A stretch of 64,000 nucleotides of DNA from Austropuccinia psidii (Eukaryota; Basidiomycota; Pucciniomycetes; Pucciniales; Sphaerophragmiaceae), in the NCBI GenBank assembly GCA_023105745.1, contig JALGQZ010000013.1, positions 24,878,605-24,942,604 on the forward strand. The letters run 5' to 3'. Made by a program: the position numbers and the translations under genes. Positions 12,320-23,776 of this stretch are shown here, piece after piece. The notes beneath the pieces were generated by a model, which was not told where the DNA came from, searched no databases, and was given only the letters and a program-made list of their open reading frames with translations. Within the stretch, counting starts at the first letter, position 1. Each line of letters starts with the position of its first letter.

Positions 12320-15300
12320 CTTATTCCTACTTGCCACAATTGAGTAACAGTCAACTTTATTTGTCAAAAATCCAAGATTTACAGCTCATGAAAACCAAAC
12401 CAAACAGTGGAAAAGGCTATACAGCTGGTAATTCCTGTATAACATAAGTGGTAATTAATAACAAACCCACTAAAACTTTACTTGACCCAGGAGCCTTCTA
12501 CAATTTTTTTGTAAAATCTTTTCTTATAAACTTTGTACTAAATTTTGAAGACCAATTATCACCAACTGTTGGCATAAAATCCAACAGTGCAAGTAATCCA
12601 ATGAAATAAAAATGGAGATTTAAGAATAACTGTTTAATTTGTTGTTATGGAAAACTGCTCTAGTACCCATTTCATATTGGGAAATGATTACTCAATCATG
12701 TATGGAATAGATTTAAATAACAATAAGGAGAGATAATTTACTATTGGGGACAATAAGTGTTAAAAATTTGCCTTTTTACCTTTTAAAAGACAAATTAAAG
12801 TAAGTAAAGTATCACCAGTCAACTTAGAGTTGGATAAATTCAAGTCTGAACACTTAATTGAAGCTTAAGTAAGTCTTCATCTTACTGATAAACAGGAAAA
12901 TGAACTGTCTACCCTTCTATATGAACACAAAGAAGTGTTTGAATCAGATAAAGAGCCTTTGTGGGAAATTACTGGTCATTAATTGGACATAATTTTGAAT
13001 ATTGAGAGACCTTATCCACCACTCTTGAGAAGCCCTGCATATCCAGCAAGCCCAAAATCAATAGAAGCCCTGGAGCTCCATATTAAAGAGCTTCTGGACC
13101 TTGGTGTAATAAGAAAGGTTGGCCACAATGAGGAAGTAGAGATACCTACACCAGTAATAGTGGCATGGAATGATAGAAATTCCATAATTGCTGGAGGCGT
13201 TAGAGCTCTGAACACTTACACTGTGCCAGACAGGTATTTCATACCAAAAATCCAAATTGCACTCACTCAAATTTCTCAATAAGTGTAAATAAGCACTATG
13301 AATTCTTTTAAAGGATTTCATAAGGTTGTGCTTACACCTAAGGCAAAATATTTAAGAATTATTGTTCATTTTGGGGTTTATTAATATTTGAGGATGCCTT
13401 TTGGTATCAAAAATGTACCTTCACACTTCCAAAGGATAATGAATGAAATCTTCCCTAAAGAACTTTCAGAAGGATAGTTAATAATTTACATTTATGACAT
13501 TATTTTCTTTTCCAAGACTTGGGAGGAACCTATATACAGATTTTCTAGAGCTTTGAGAAAAATTCAATCTGTTAACATGAAAATTTCTTTAAATAAATTC
13601 CACTTTGTATTTAAAGAACTCAAAGCCCTGGGACATGTAGTATCTGTTCTATCCCTTGGAATTGACAAAAACAAGGTTTCAGAAGTACTACTGAAGCCTA
13701 TGCCTCAGAACAAAAAGGCGATTCAGTCATTTTTGGGATTGGCAGGATACTACAGGAAGCACATCAAAGACTTTTCATCCATAGAAAGACCTCTTTATAA
13801 ATTTTGTGACAAAGACACAGTATTTGAAATGACTTTTGATAGAGTCAATGCCTTTGAATCTTTGAGACAAGACTTAACCACTGCTCCACTCTTACTGATT
13901 CCAGATTTTAAGACACCCTTTAAGCTTTATATTCATGCATCAGGGGATGGGCTAGGTGCTGCACTTCATAAAGTCTAGATTATAAATTACAAGCCTGTAG
14001 AAGGACCCATATGTTTCATATCTAGACAGATCAAACCAACTGAAGCCATATTTGGGGCAAGTCAAATAGAATGTTCATGCCTTGTCTGGGCCTTAGAAAA
14101 ACTTAATTAATTTCTGGAAGGATGTGTTTTTGAATTTATAACAGATTTTACTTCTTTTAAATCACTTCTAAACATGAAAAAAGCCAACAGACATATGCTC
14201 ATATGTCAAATACCCATACAAGATTATGGGGGTAATATGACCATTTTTCACAAAGATGGGAATATTCACAAAAATGCAGATGGACTAACCAGATGGCCAT
14301 AACCAAATGATGTTGATAACCCTGCTTATGTACCAGAAGAAGCTTACCCACAGATCCCAATAGAAGGAATCAGTGTTACAGACCTAAACAGCACCTTCTT
14401 TGAGGATGTAAGGAACAGTTATACTCAGCATAACAATTTGAGCATCCTATACCAATTACTTACTAAAGACTCTAAAGATAACTCCTTAATATATGAATTA
14501 GATAAAATATGGAAAAACACATCTGATGAAGGAAGATTTCATTTACTGGATGGCACAATTTAACATAGTACTAAACACACATGTGTAATTACAGTTGTAG
14601 GTAGATCCTTAGTCAATCTTGTACTGAAAGAATGCCATTACAGCCCCTTCTCAGGACACCTATCTGAGGACAGAACAAGGTAGAAAGTAAATACCTGTAT
14701 ATGGTGGCCAATGTGGCAAAAGGATGTTGAAGAGTATTGCAAAATCTTTGACAGATGTCAAAAGGAAAATAGAACCAACGGAAAAAGAATTGGAAATATG
14801 ATCAAATCCAAGAACCTGGCAGACCTTGGGAAATTGTTCATATGGATTGGTTAACTGGTCTACCACAAGGGGTTGATAAAAGCCATAATGCATGCCTAGT
14901 GATTGTTGACAGGTTCAGTAAGACTCCAATCTTTCTACCATGTCACAAAGATGATACAGCCATGGATACAGCTCTTCTGATATGGAATCAAGTAGTATCA
15001 TGGACTTTAATATTCACAAACGTCATTAGTGATATGGATCTCAATTTTACCTCAGCCCTCTGGACAAACCTTCACCAATTATTTGGAACAAAGTTATCCT
15101 TCTCTACAGCTTACTACCCACAAACTGATGGTCTAGCTGAAAGAATGATCCAAACCATGGAAGACATGGTCAGAATATTCTGTGCCTATGGTCTAGAGCT
15201 CAAATATTGTGATGGATTCACCCATTACTGGTGTACCCTTTTACCTGCATTGTAATCGGCATTCAAAACACCCATTCATTCCAGTACCAATCAAAATCCT

Positions 15301-15925
15301 GCTATTATAGAAAAAGGATGGAATCCCACACTACCCCAAGATTCCTTGAGGAAGGATTTGGTTGAGATACATCCCATAGCTGCTAGCTTCAAAGGAATTC
15401 TAGAAAAGGCTAGAAAGCATGCAATAAGGTGCATGGAAGACAAATGGGACAAATCACATGCCACTCCAGACTTGGAAGTGGGAGATTTAGTACTTGTATC
15501 TATCAATAACTTTAATAACATTAAAGGATGTAAAAAGCTCAAAGGCTACTTCTCAGGACCTTTTATTATTAAGGCCTTCCATGGAGAAAATGCTGTTAAA
15601 GTGGAATTATCTAAGGAACTTAGTGATAAGCATACTAAATTTCCAGTAAGCTTAATAAAGCCATATAGATCTGGTGGTGCTGAAAAATTCCCCTTGAGGA
15701 ATAAAGCTCCCCAGCATATACCTCCTGTTTAATCATCTGCTACAAAGAAAATTACCAATGTTCTCAAAGAAAGAAAGTTGAGAACTAAGAGATAAAGGAA
15801 ATACCTTGTCAGGTACAGTGACCCAACATGTGAAGATAAATGGTTAGAATACAAAGACATACCTGAAGCCACAAAAATTCTCAGAATTTTCAGACACACT
15901 AGAAATTACAATATTAAAAAGTAAT
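12320..15925 (+). pseudogene. Degenerate gypsy pol of E1 (protease, RT, RNase H, integrase, chromodomain)
   Basis: Domains in order: protease (12350-12760) with LLDPGAF where DTG/DSG is expected; RT (about 12900-13540), with ERPYPPLLRSPAYPASP at 12983-13282 and a catalytic strand reading IYIYDI instead of YxDD; connection (QSFLGLAGYYRKHIKDF, 13720); RNase H (13920-14320) with HASGDGLGAAL, the first Asp replaced by His; integrase zinc-binding region and core (about 14560-15255) with MDWLTGLP, SDMDLNFTS and DGLAERMIQT carrying D, D and E; then the C-terminal region (15346-15732). A chromodomain-like end (about 15740-15924; LVRYSDPTCEDKW) follows. Lost RT catalytic residues and several stops make the copy inactive. 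Confidence 0.85.
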
Positions 15926-15927
15926 AT

Positions 15928-15948
15928 TCTTTTTTTAGGGGGAGGGAA
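15928..15948 (+). other. Polypurine tract of E1
   Basis: A T-run followed by AGGGGGAGGGAA lies immediately before the TGTGAGCC start of the 3' LTR, as expected for the plus-strand DNA primer of an LTR retrotransposon. Confidence 0.75.
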
Positions 15949-17740
15949 TGTGAGCCTTAGAGGTATTTTTATATACCCAAAAGACCACAAATAATAAAAA
16001 ATTATATAATTATATATAAAATAAATTTATTTATATCATAAAAACACAAATTGAATCATTAATATAAGATTTACATATAAAATTTAAATTATAATTATAA
16101 TTTAAAAATAAAATTACTTTTAAATTTAAAATTGTGAAAATACATTTTTGCTCAAAAAAATTAAGCAAAAATGAATTTTCAACAAAAATATTTAAGGTAA
16201 AATATTTTTGGAAACATTTAAATAAAAATAACTATAGCTTTCTATCCAAGAAATACAAATATGAAGATTATTTTACCTTTGCATTCCTCATAAAAAAATA
16301 AGGTGGGGTCATGTCAGGGTGAAAAGTGTGTAACTCAACTCTAGGTAAGCTCAAATTAAGTTGTGCATATTTACTGTATTAAAATTGAAAATCCTGAAAA
16401 CTTTAATCTAATTCACACCACATGTGGTGTTAACCATCAATTTTTGTGTTAAAATTGAGGTGTGGTGTGTAGTTTAGAAGTTATGAGGAATTGAATTTTG
16501 AAAATGTGCACATGTATTACATAAGTCAGCTTTAATTCACATAATAGGTATGAATTATTACATCTTTTTACTTTAAAAGCTCAATTAACTTACATATGTA
16601 AATTAGAAATATAAGACATGGTGTGGAATTAATGAAAAAAAAATGGAAAGATTGATTATGGGGGGAAAAGGAATCTTGGCTCTAAGGGGGAGCCAGACCC
16701 TCAAAGTCCTTGCTGACAGGTGTGATATGTCATAATACACGCAAATATTCATCATCTTTGGAGTGAAACTGTGTCACAGGGTCTGTGTCTCAATTGATGA
16801 TAAGTTTTTGATACCAACCAGGGCAGTTTTAGCTCTTTCCAAGAGGTTAAAGCTACCTTTAAGTTAAAACAACCTTAGTAAAAACATTTTCAACCGGTTT
16901 TGACGTACCTTTCACACATTATGACTCCTTTTGAAGGCTTGAAACCAGGTATTACTATAGCAATGGCTGATTTAAGGGTGTAAAATTGCTAAAAAAATAC
17001 TTAGAAATGGCTAAAACCCACCCTTTTTTAAGCTAAACAAGGGTTCAATGATGCCATAGTTGTCTTTTCAGTTTTTGGAGTGTTTTCCATGACTGAAAAG
17101 AGTGAATTTTACTTTTGGAGTAAGAGAATTTGTGGCAATAAAATTATGTCTTCTTTGCCCCACTTTTCTCTTCATGTTAGAATCTTTTCCTTTTATGATT
17201 TGTTTAAACACTGTTAAAAGAGTAAATAAAAGATTCCAAACACCTTTTTTATATCATTTTAAATCTTTTAGCCGCAAGAAAAAATTATTATAATTATTTC
17301 TTGTAACTCTTATAATCATTTTTACCCTTAAACCACCACATAAGTGAATTAAAGCATCTTTCATCACTGTTAACTTTGTCACTTTGTTTCAAAATTCACT
17401 CTGGTCATTTTTGGGTGTGCTTTCTCTTCAATAATCTTTTGAAATAATCTTTTCTTATAATTTCCTGCAGTTCTTTGTTCAATTAATTCCAATTGAAATT
17501 TCTTTTGTAGCCTTAAATATCTCTTGCAGAGTATTTTTGGATAAAATTTTATTGTTGGTAAAACAATAAATCTGTATAATACTATTTTTTTTATACCTAT
17601 AAAGCTAAAAAACAAAAATTTGGTGTGTTTTGTTTCAAAACTTTTAAATTTTACTTTTCTTAATAAATTGTGCCTTATACAAATTTTGAGGACAGGAAAA
17701 GTACTTGATTTTTATCAAAGTTTCATATCCACACCTTAGA
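15949..17740 (+). repeat. 3' LTR of E1
   Basis: It starts TGTGAGCCTTAGAGG and ends near CACACCTTAGA. It aligns to the 5' LTR over its full 1.79 kb, with many substitutions and short indels, which indicates an old insertion. The exact last bases are uncertain by a few nucleotides because the CA end has decayed. Confidence 0.85.
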
Positions 17741-19063
17741 TATTACATTTATTTTATGTCCAAATTTACTGTCATTATTTGAATTTTTAATTGTTCTTTG
17801 AACTCATTCAAAACACATCAGTGTTTCATTTATTTGGCTCAAACTGAGATTTTCTTGTCTTAAGATTGTTACAAATTGATGAATTTTTATCAGAAATATG
17901 GCTTTTCACATCATTTATACCATATACAAGTTTGGAATGCCATCTATAATGTAGAAATGATTTCTGATATTTTAATCTGGCTTCCTCCCTTTTCTGTAAT
18001 TCCATCATTTTTCTGGCCATCTGAACAACATTTTCTGTGGCATCTTGTAGCCCTGGCTATATGGTTTTGTGGCTGGTGCTTTGCCTTTGCCCTTTTTCTG
18101 AGCTTTTGGCTGCTTTTTCATGTTTTAATTGCTTCTTCTGGCTATTGGGGCTTTTTTTGGCCCCTGTTTGGGTGGTGGACGGTTTGTTTTCCTCCATTAT
18201 GCTGTTAAAAGCATCATATTCTTCTTTTTCATCAATGGATTTCATCTATTCAGTACCTTGCAAGTGTTGGGATGGCCCAGAAATGTTCTCACAGTCAGGT
18301 AAGAGTTCATGCAGTTTTTCCACAGATCTGCAATAATTTGGTACTCTTTGTGCTGCAATGCATTGTTGTAAGCCTTCTGGATGTCTTTGTAAATGTCTAC
18401 TGAGGCTTCTTTTGGCAGTTTCAGTTCTTTTTGAAGGTAAAACAGGATTATAAGCTTTAGAATGGCATAATTATTTTGTTTGGGATCCATTTACAGGGGC
18501 TTCTCATTCTGTAACTGATTGGCTTCTGCCATAATCATGTCTATAACCTTTTTGAGCACAGCTTGAGGGGCTATAGCTTGCTCCTGATCTGGTTAAAGGA
18601 ATTATTATTATTAAAAATCTTAAAAATAGTATTTTTACATCAAAAAACTTACTAATGGCCAATTTCTTTGCCTTTTTGGAAGGTATTACTCATGTACAAA
18701 TTGATTAAATAAGAAGAAAATGGCTCTGTTTTATTATTCTGAGCTATAGTAACAGTGCTATTATGGTCAGAATTGAGAGTACTTTCAGGAATAATACTAG
18801 TAGCTGTTAATTCTGTTTCAATTTTTTCTTGTCTCACTACATTGTCAGATTCTAAAATTAAATGAAAAAGCAGTTAAACAAGTTAAGAAAGTTTTTTTAA
18901 AGGAGAAATGAAAAATAAAACCTCACTTATGATATGAAAGAAGTTTTATTTTTTATGATTTTTTGAAGTATAACTTTTTTTTGAATTTTTCCATATAAGA
19001 AAAAATATTACAAAAGGTAAAAAATATGTCACAGGTAAAATATCACAGCTGGGCCCTAAATAT
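17741..19063 (-). pseudogene. Gag N-terminal part and leader of element F
   Basis: Read on the minus strand: primer-binding block next to the LTR (19063), leader, first gag exon (about 18840-18653; starts DNVVRQEKIETEL), a 64-nt intron (18652-18589), then the second exon (NQEQAIAPQAVLKKV...). The second exon continues through a helical segment at 18490-18242 (MDPKQNNYAILKLI...LGHPNTCKVLN), the basic PYSQGYK motif near 18050, and down to 17741 where E1 interrupts. It matches E1 9836-10950. Stops and frame changes show that it is dead. Confidence 0.75.
18589..18652 (-). other. Conserved 64-nt intron in F gag
   Basis: Same length, same GTAAGTTTTTTGATGTA donor and same phase-1 junction as the E1 intron at 10022-10085, with a different but consensus acceptor (TTTAACCAG). 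Confidence 0.6.
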
Positions 19064-20850
19064 TGAGGTGTGGATATGAAACTTTGCTTATAGATCAAGT
19101 ACTTTTCCCATCCTGAAAATTTGTGTAAGGTAAAAGTGAATTAGGAATATTAAATGTTAAGAGTTTTAGGAAAAACACCTGCCAATTTTATCATTTATAA
19201 CCTCATCAGTAGAAAAAAATAATATTATAAAGATTTATTGTTTTTCCAAAAATACTCTACAAGCAAGATAAAAGCTACACAAGAAATTTCTTCAAGAGCA
19301 ATTTCAATTGTAATTTATTGAGAAAAGAGATTCAGTAAATTAATATAAGAACAAATTATTTAAAAATAATACTCAAGAGAAAGTGTGCCCAAAAGTGACC
19401 AGAGTGAATTTGGAAACAAAGTGACAAAGTTAACATTGATGAAAGATGCTTTAATTCACTTATGGGGTGGTTAAAGGGTAAAAATGATTATAAGAGTTAT
19501 AAAAAATAATTCTAATGATTTCTTCACATGGTTAAAATTTTGAAAATTCTTTTAGAAAGGTGGTTTGCATATTTTATTGATTGGTTTAACAGTGTTTAAA
19601 CTAATTATAAAAGGAAAAGATTCTAAGATGAAGAGAAAAGTGGGGCAAAGAAGACATTCTTTTATAGCCACCAATTTTCTTACTCAAAAAGTAAGATTTA
19701 CACTAATAAGCCGTGCAAAACACCCTGACAACAGAAAAGCCAATTATGGCATCATTGAACCCTGGCTCAGACCAAAAAAGGGCTGGTTTTAGCCAGTTTA
19801 GACCCTTAAATCATCCATTGCTACAGTAATACCTGGTTTAAAGCCTCCAAAACAAGTCATAACGTGTGTAAGAGATTTCAAAACCAGTTAAAGCAGTTTT
19901 TACTAATATTTTTTCAACTTAAGGGTAGTTTTGCCCTCTTGGCAACAGTTAAAACTGCCCTGGTTGGTATCAAAACCTCATCATCAATTGAGTCACAGAC
20001 CCTGTGACTCAATTCCAGGCCAAAAGTAACAAATTTTTGCATCAATTTTTCCATACCATGCCTGTCAGAAAGAAATTGTGGGGAGTCTGGAACCCTTGGA
20101 GCCAAGATTCCTTTTGCTCCCCAAAATTAGGCTTTCCAATTTATTTTTTCTTCAATTCCTCATCATGTATTATGCTTGTAATTTAAATATTTAATTCAAT
20201 TGCTTTTTTACAGTACACAACTGTAAAAATTGATACCTTGTATGTAAATCAAAGCTCACTTATGTAATAGACGCACACATTTTGACATTGCAATTTGAAA
20301 TCCTTTTTTTGTATGGACCACCCCTGAGACCTCTCATAAATTCCTCATAACTTCTAAACTAAACAGCACAACTCAATCTTAACACAAAAATTGAAGATTA
20401 GCACCACATTTGGTGTGAATTAAATTAATGTTTTTAGGATTTCCAGATTTTCATACAGGAAATACTAAAAACTTAACTTAAGCTTATTCAGAGTTTAGTT
20501 ACAGAATTCTCACCCAGAGGTGACCCCACATTATTTTTTATAAGGAATCCAATGGTGATATACTTTTCATAATTTTATCTCTTGGAAGAAAATTTATAAT
20601 AAATTTTATTTAACTTTTTTCCAAAAATATTTTAAATTTAAAATTTGGGTTAAAAATTTCTTTTTACTTGACTTTTTCAAGTAAAAGTGTGTTTTCACAA
20701 TTTAAATTTTTAAGGAATTTTAATTTGATATATAAATTTTATATTTATATTTTAATTTTCTTTGTATAATATAAATAAATTGATTTATTTATAACATTTT
20801 TCTCTTATTTGTGGTCTTTTGGGTATATAAAAATACTCATAAGGCTCACA
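19064..20850 (-). repeat. 5' LTR of element F
   Basis: The plus-strand end GGCTCACA (20843-20850) is the reverse complement of the TGTGAGCC start. The other end, TGAGGTGTGG at 19064, is the reverse of the ...CCTCA end. Its 1787 bp match both E1 LTRs in reverse complement. It interrupts the minus-strand coding fragment at 20851-21895. Confidence 0.88.
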
Positions 20851-21895
20851 ATGCCACAGCAAGCCATTTTGCTTCAAGATGCCTACAACCAGTTCTATGG
20901 CATGTTGAACATGGAATCATGTTGGCTCAGCCTTATTTCTTGGAAAAAAGTGAAAGGCATGGTCAATCTTCTTTCTCCTTTGTATGAAGATACCCTCATA
21001 ATTTGTGGTGCCAATTACCCAATCATAAGTAAAGTACTCCCTCTTTATATACTACTCCTCAAGAAAAGAAATGACATAAGTTCCTTCCTGTTCTTCTTTC
21101 AATCTGTACATATAGAACAAGAATATCATTAATTTAGGCCTGAAATCAATATGAAATTGGCCCAATAGGGACAGAAGCCACATATTTGATGTCAAACCTG
21201 TCCAAATACCTGGGATCACTATTATGTAAGACACCATTGGTTTTTGCATCAATTATTTATCTGCGGTTCAAAATGAAATGTTTTGTCACTCCTTATTTAA
21301 CTGTGGTGCCTTTTGGGAAATTAGAAAACAAGATTGCTGGAATTTTTGAAGAAAAAGCACAAAATCATTGCAGTGGCGTTAATCACTGTCAACAATAACC
21401 CAAACAAAATGGAGGTACACAGTTATTTGATGGAATTTATACCTCACATTTTCCTGGAGGCAGTACAGTGGAAACCATAATTTTTTTTTGTCAGAACCAC
21501 CAGAGAAAAAATCAAAAGATATACTGTTGTTTTGGAAATCATGGTTCACTATCTTTCCAACTCTTGCACTTATGACACATAAATATCCATCCATTCCAGC
21601 AATGAGTGCACCATACAAACATGTTTTATCCTGTGCAAAAAAAATACTCAGCTATTAACAAGCTTCACTATCATCAACATATGCTTAAAAGCTGCCATGT
21701 TTTAAGGATTGGGCTTGTACTTGTGGCTTCATCTACCACAACAACTTATTTTTTGTTTTTTCCTTTTTGATCCCAATATCAATGTAAAGTAATAAGCTTT
21801 TCCCTGTTTCCTTATTTCTGGGCTTTCTTAAACCCCCCTTAGTACCATAAGATTTCAAGCCCCAAGAATATTGAGTTGAAAAATTAACCCCTGAC
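20851..21895 (-). pseudogene. Unidentified minus-strand coding fragment, broken, between two LTRs
   Basis: Protein-like stretches lie on the minus strand in the order VVVVDEATSTSPILKTWQLL (about 21750-21690), a likely acceptor GCACAG, then YGALIAGMDGYLCVISARVG (about 21620-21560), then TNGVLHNSDPRYLDRFDIKY (about 21240-21180) and YDWVIGTTNYEGIFIQRRK (about 21030-20970). Frame changes between them may be short introns or decay. I do not recognise the family; the G-x-D-G-Y-L-x-V-I...G-K pattern is loosely like a beta-propeller blade. The fragment is bounded exactly by the F LTR on one side and solo LTR C1 on the other. It may be a host gene split by transposons, or part of another mobile element. 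Confidence 0.35.
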
Positions 21896-23382
21896 TGTCA
21901 GGGTGAGTCTATGTAGTAGTTAAATAAACATAAACACAACTAGTACTCTGACTGTGACACAGTTAAAATTGACTAAAAATAAAATTTAAAAGACTCTACT
22001 GTTATTAAGAACAGTGGTGATGAATCTACTGAGAGTCTTGATTGTGGAGGCTAAATATCAATGACTATAATAATAAATACAATCATTATTTACTTATAAT
22101 TATATCTGAGATATTATAAGGATACTACTGTTGGATGAAAGTTTTATCATGTAATTATAACAAAAATAAGATGATAAAGGTCTTTTCCAATGAGGAAACA
22201 CCTTCTCTTATCACCTCTGAGGACTTTGAAGGGCTGGTAAGCTCTTAAAATGTCTTAAGAGGGAAATATTTCACTCTGAAGTCTGAATTGTGGGTCTATA
22301 CAATCAATTCTTATGTCAGTATAGTCAGAATTGTAGTTTTCGGACCACAAATGATCATTATGGATCAATAAAGGATAAAAACTTCCTTCACCGGCCATGT
22401 CAGTAGTTTTATAATGCAGCCAGGGTGTTTGGATAACTAGTATTAGTCATCCTGCGCAGGTATAAGCCATAAAAAAACTGTTATTTTAAGTATTTAGACA
22501 ATACTGGTGGGTACAGTATTGGCCAAAAAACTTCCAACCCAGATATCACAGTCAGTTTTTGAGATATTGAGAATCCAAGAGCACAGAATTGAAGGGCTTT
22601 ATGAGCTCTTCAATTTGGTATTCTTCATGTTCACCCTTTGCAAAAAAGGCAAAAGCTATATGGGTTCTAAGTTTTTTAATGTATTTTTGTACATGAGTAT
22701 GTAGCTTCAAAAACTTCCAAGCCAGATATCTTTGCCAATGTAGACGATATCTGTATTCTAATGATACAGAAGTGTAGGGCTTGATGAGCTCTGAGCTTTG
22801 GTATACTATAAAGTACAGATGTATGAATATATGGAAAAGATACAGGGGCTTCTTTATGTTGCTTTTTTGAGAAATCTTGTATTTTGAGTGATAGATCTTT
22901 GAACAAAGATTCATCTGGAAATTGTGCAGATACATAAGTATAAGGTATCTCAAATTAAAGCTCTTATTTAGAACTTTTATTTGGTTATACTTTTGTATAG
23001 TATTGTACAAGCCCTCCTAGACTCCAAGGGGTTTTAATGGTATTTCCTGAAGTAGGAGTGCTATAGGAAAATGGATGGTACCATTGCAAAGCTTTCATTG
23101 AGAGCTTTAAGAAAAATACCATTTTGTTTGGGGTTTCATCAAATATGCATAATTTAGATGAGAGGTGAAAATAAGGGCTTTGACTTATTTCAATTTATCT
23201 TTAAGTTGTTATATTGTTGTTGTTTCTTATCCTATTTGGATAAGGCTGGTATGTTTATTTTTGGGGATTTTCCCTCTTTGTATTTATACCTGTATTGGCT
23301 ATGTTTTCCCAATAGTTGCTATACCATTACTTATGGTATTTGGATGTCATTCTGGTTCTCTCTTTGGAGTCACAGGGTGATA
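21896..23382 (-). repeat. Solo LTR C1 with target-site duplication
   Basis: This 1487-bp segment is flanked by CTGAC at 21891-21895 and CTGAC at 23383-23387. On the minus strand it starts TATCACCCTGTGACTCC and ends GACTCACCCTGACA. The start is a decayed form of the TGTCAGCCTGTGACT seen in C2 and at 56675. No internal region or partner LTR is present, so it is most simply a solo LTR left by recombination between two LTRs. Its U3 points toward the URB1 gene, whose start codon is about 395 bp away. Confidence 0.8.
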
Positions 23383-23776
23383 CTGACCCCTTATGTGAAG
23401 CAGGTCTCTGCAGAGACTCCTCAAAAAACTGATATCCACTTTGGTGTTCACCCTCAAGTTTGCTGCGGTCGTTCTGAATATGCATATTCAATATCAAAGG
23501 CAAATCCCATTTCTCAAAAATCTGGCGGCCATGACCAATTAAGGATTTGTGCCCGGGGAGCCAGGCCCAAAGCTCCCATGATTCTTATGCCGGATGGAAT
23601 TTCTTGTCAATTAACGATGACGGACTCATAAACGGAAGGGTTTTAAAGCAGTGTCGAACAGTTTTGGAGTTCGGTCCCTAGTAAGATTGTTTTTTAACCT
23701 TGAAGCAATCTTTGTCTTCAATTGCTGACCCTCATTGTTTGCAGATATCATTCGAGGTCGAAAGCTAAATAGCCTC
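23383..23776 (+). promoter_or_regulatory. Upstream region / 5' UTR of URB1, with probable 5' intron
   Basis: Base composition becomes more balanced right after the solo LTR. A well-formed intron (GTAAGA at 23681, T-rich middle, TTTGCAG ending at 23744) joins upstream sequence to the first coding exon. The upstream exon has an in-frame TAA at 23644 and no in-frame ATG before the donor, so the intron is probably in the 5' UTR. An upstream coding exon cannot be excluded, because the frame is open from 23745 to the ATG at 23777. Confidence 0.45.

Larger units (their letters stand above)
7865..17740 (+). mobile_element. Gypsy (Ty3) LTR retrotransposon E1, both LTRs present, inserted in F
   Basis: The element is 9.9 kb long, with a 5' LTR (7865-9622), internal gag-pol (9623-15948) and a 3' LTR (15949-17740) in the same orientation. 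The F gag reading frame stops at 7864 and resumes at 17741 on the other strand, which fixes the insertion site inside F gag. Target duplications are degraded: GTGTA on the left, TATTA on the right, followed by CATTT as the F/E1 alignment predicts. Pol has many stops, and both the RT and protease signatures are altered, so this is an old, dead copy. A C-terminal chromodomain remnant places it with the chromoviruses. Confidence 0.88.
4043..20850 (-). mobile_element. Gypsy (Ty3) LTR retrotransposon F, minus strand, 3'-truncated and split by E1
   Basis: Read on the minus strand the order is LTR (20850-19064), gag N-terminal part (19063-17741), the inserted element E1 (17740-7865), gag C-terminal part (7864-6476), then protease, RT, RNase H and the start of integrase down to 4043. 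There homology to E1 stops abruptly. The rest of integrase, the chromodomain and the 3' LTR are missing. Its LTR and coding sequence are of the same family as E1, so one member jumped into another in the opposite orientation. Many stops and frameshifts show it is inactive. Confidence 0.85.

Noticed and set aside
22552..23010. 152-codon minus-strand open frame
   Set aside because: It lies wholly inside solo LTR C1; C2 does not keep the frame, and composition is like the rest of the LTR.
23158..23631. 157-codon open frame running from the solo LTR into the URB1 upstream region
   Set aside because: It crosses the LTR boundary and target duplication, ends before URB1, and cannot be joined to the URB1 frame by a plausible splice.
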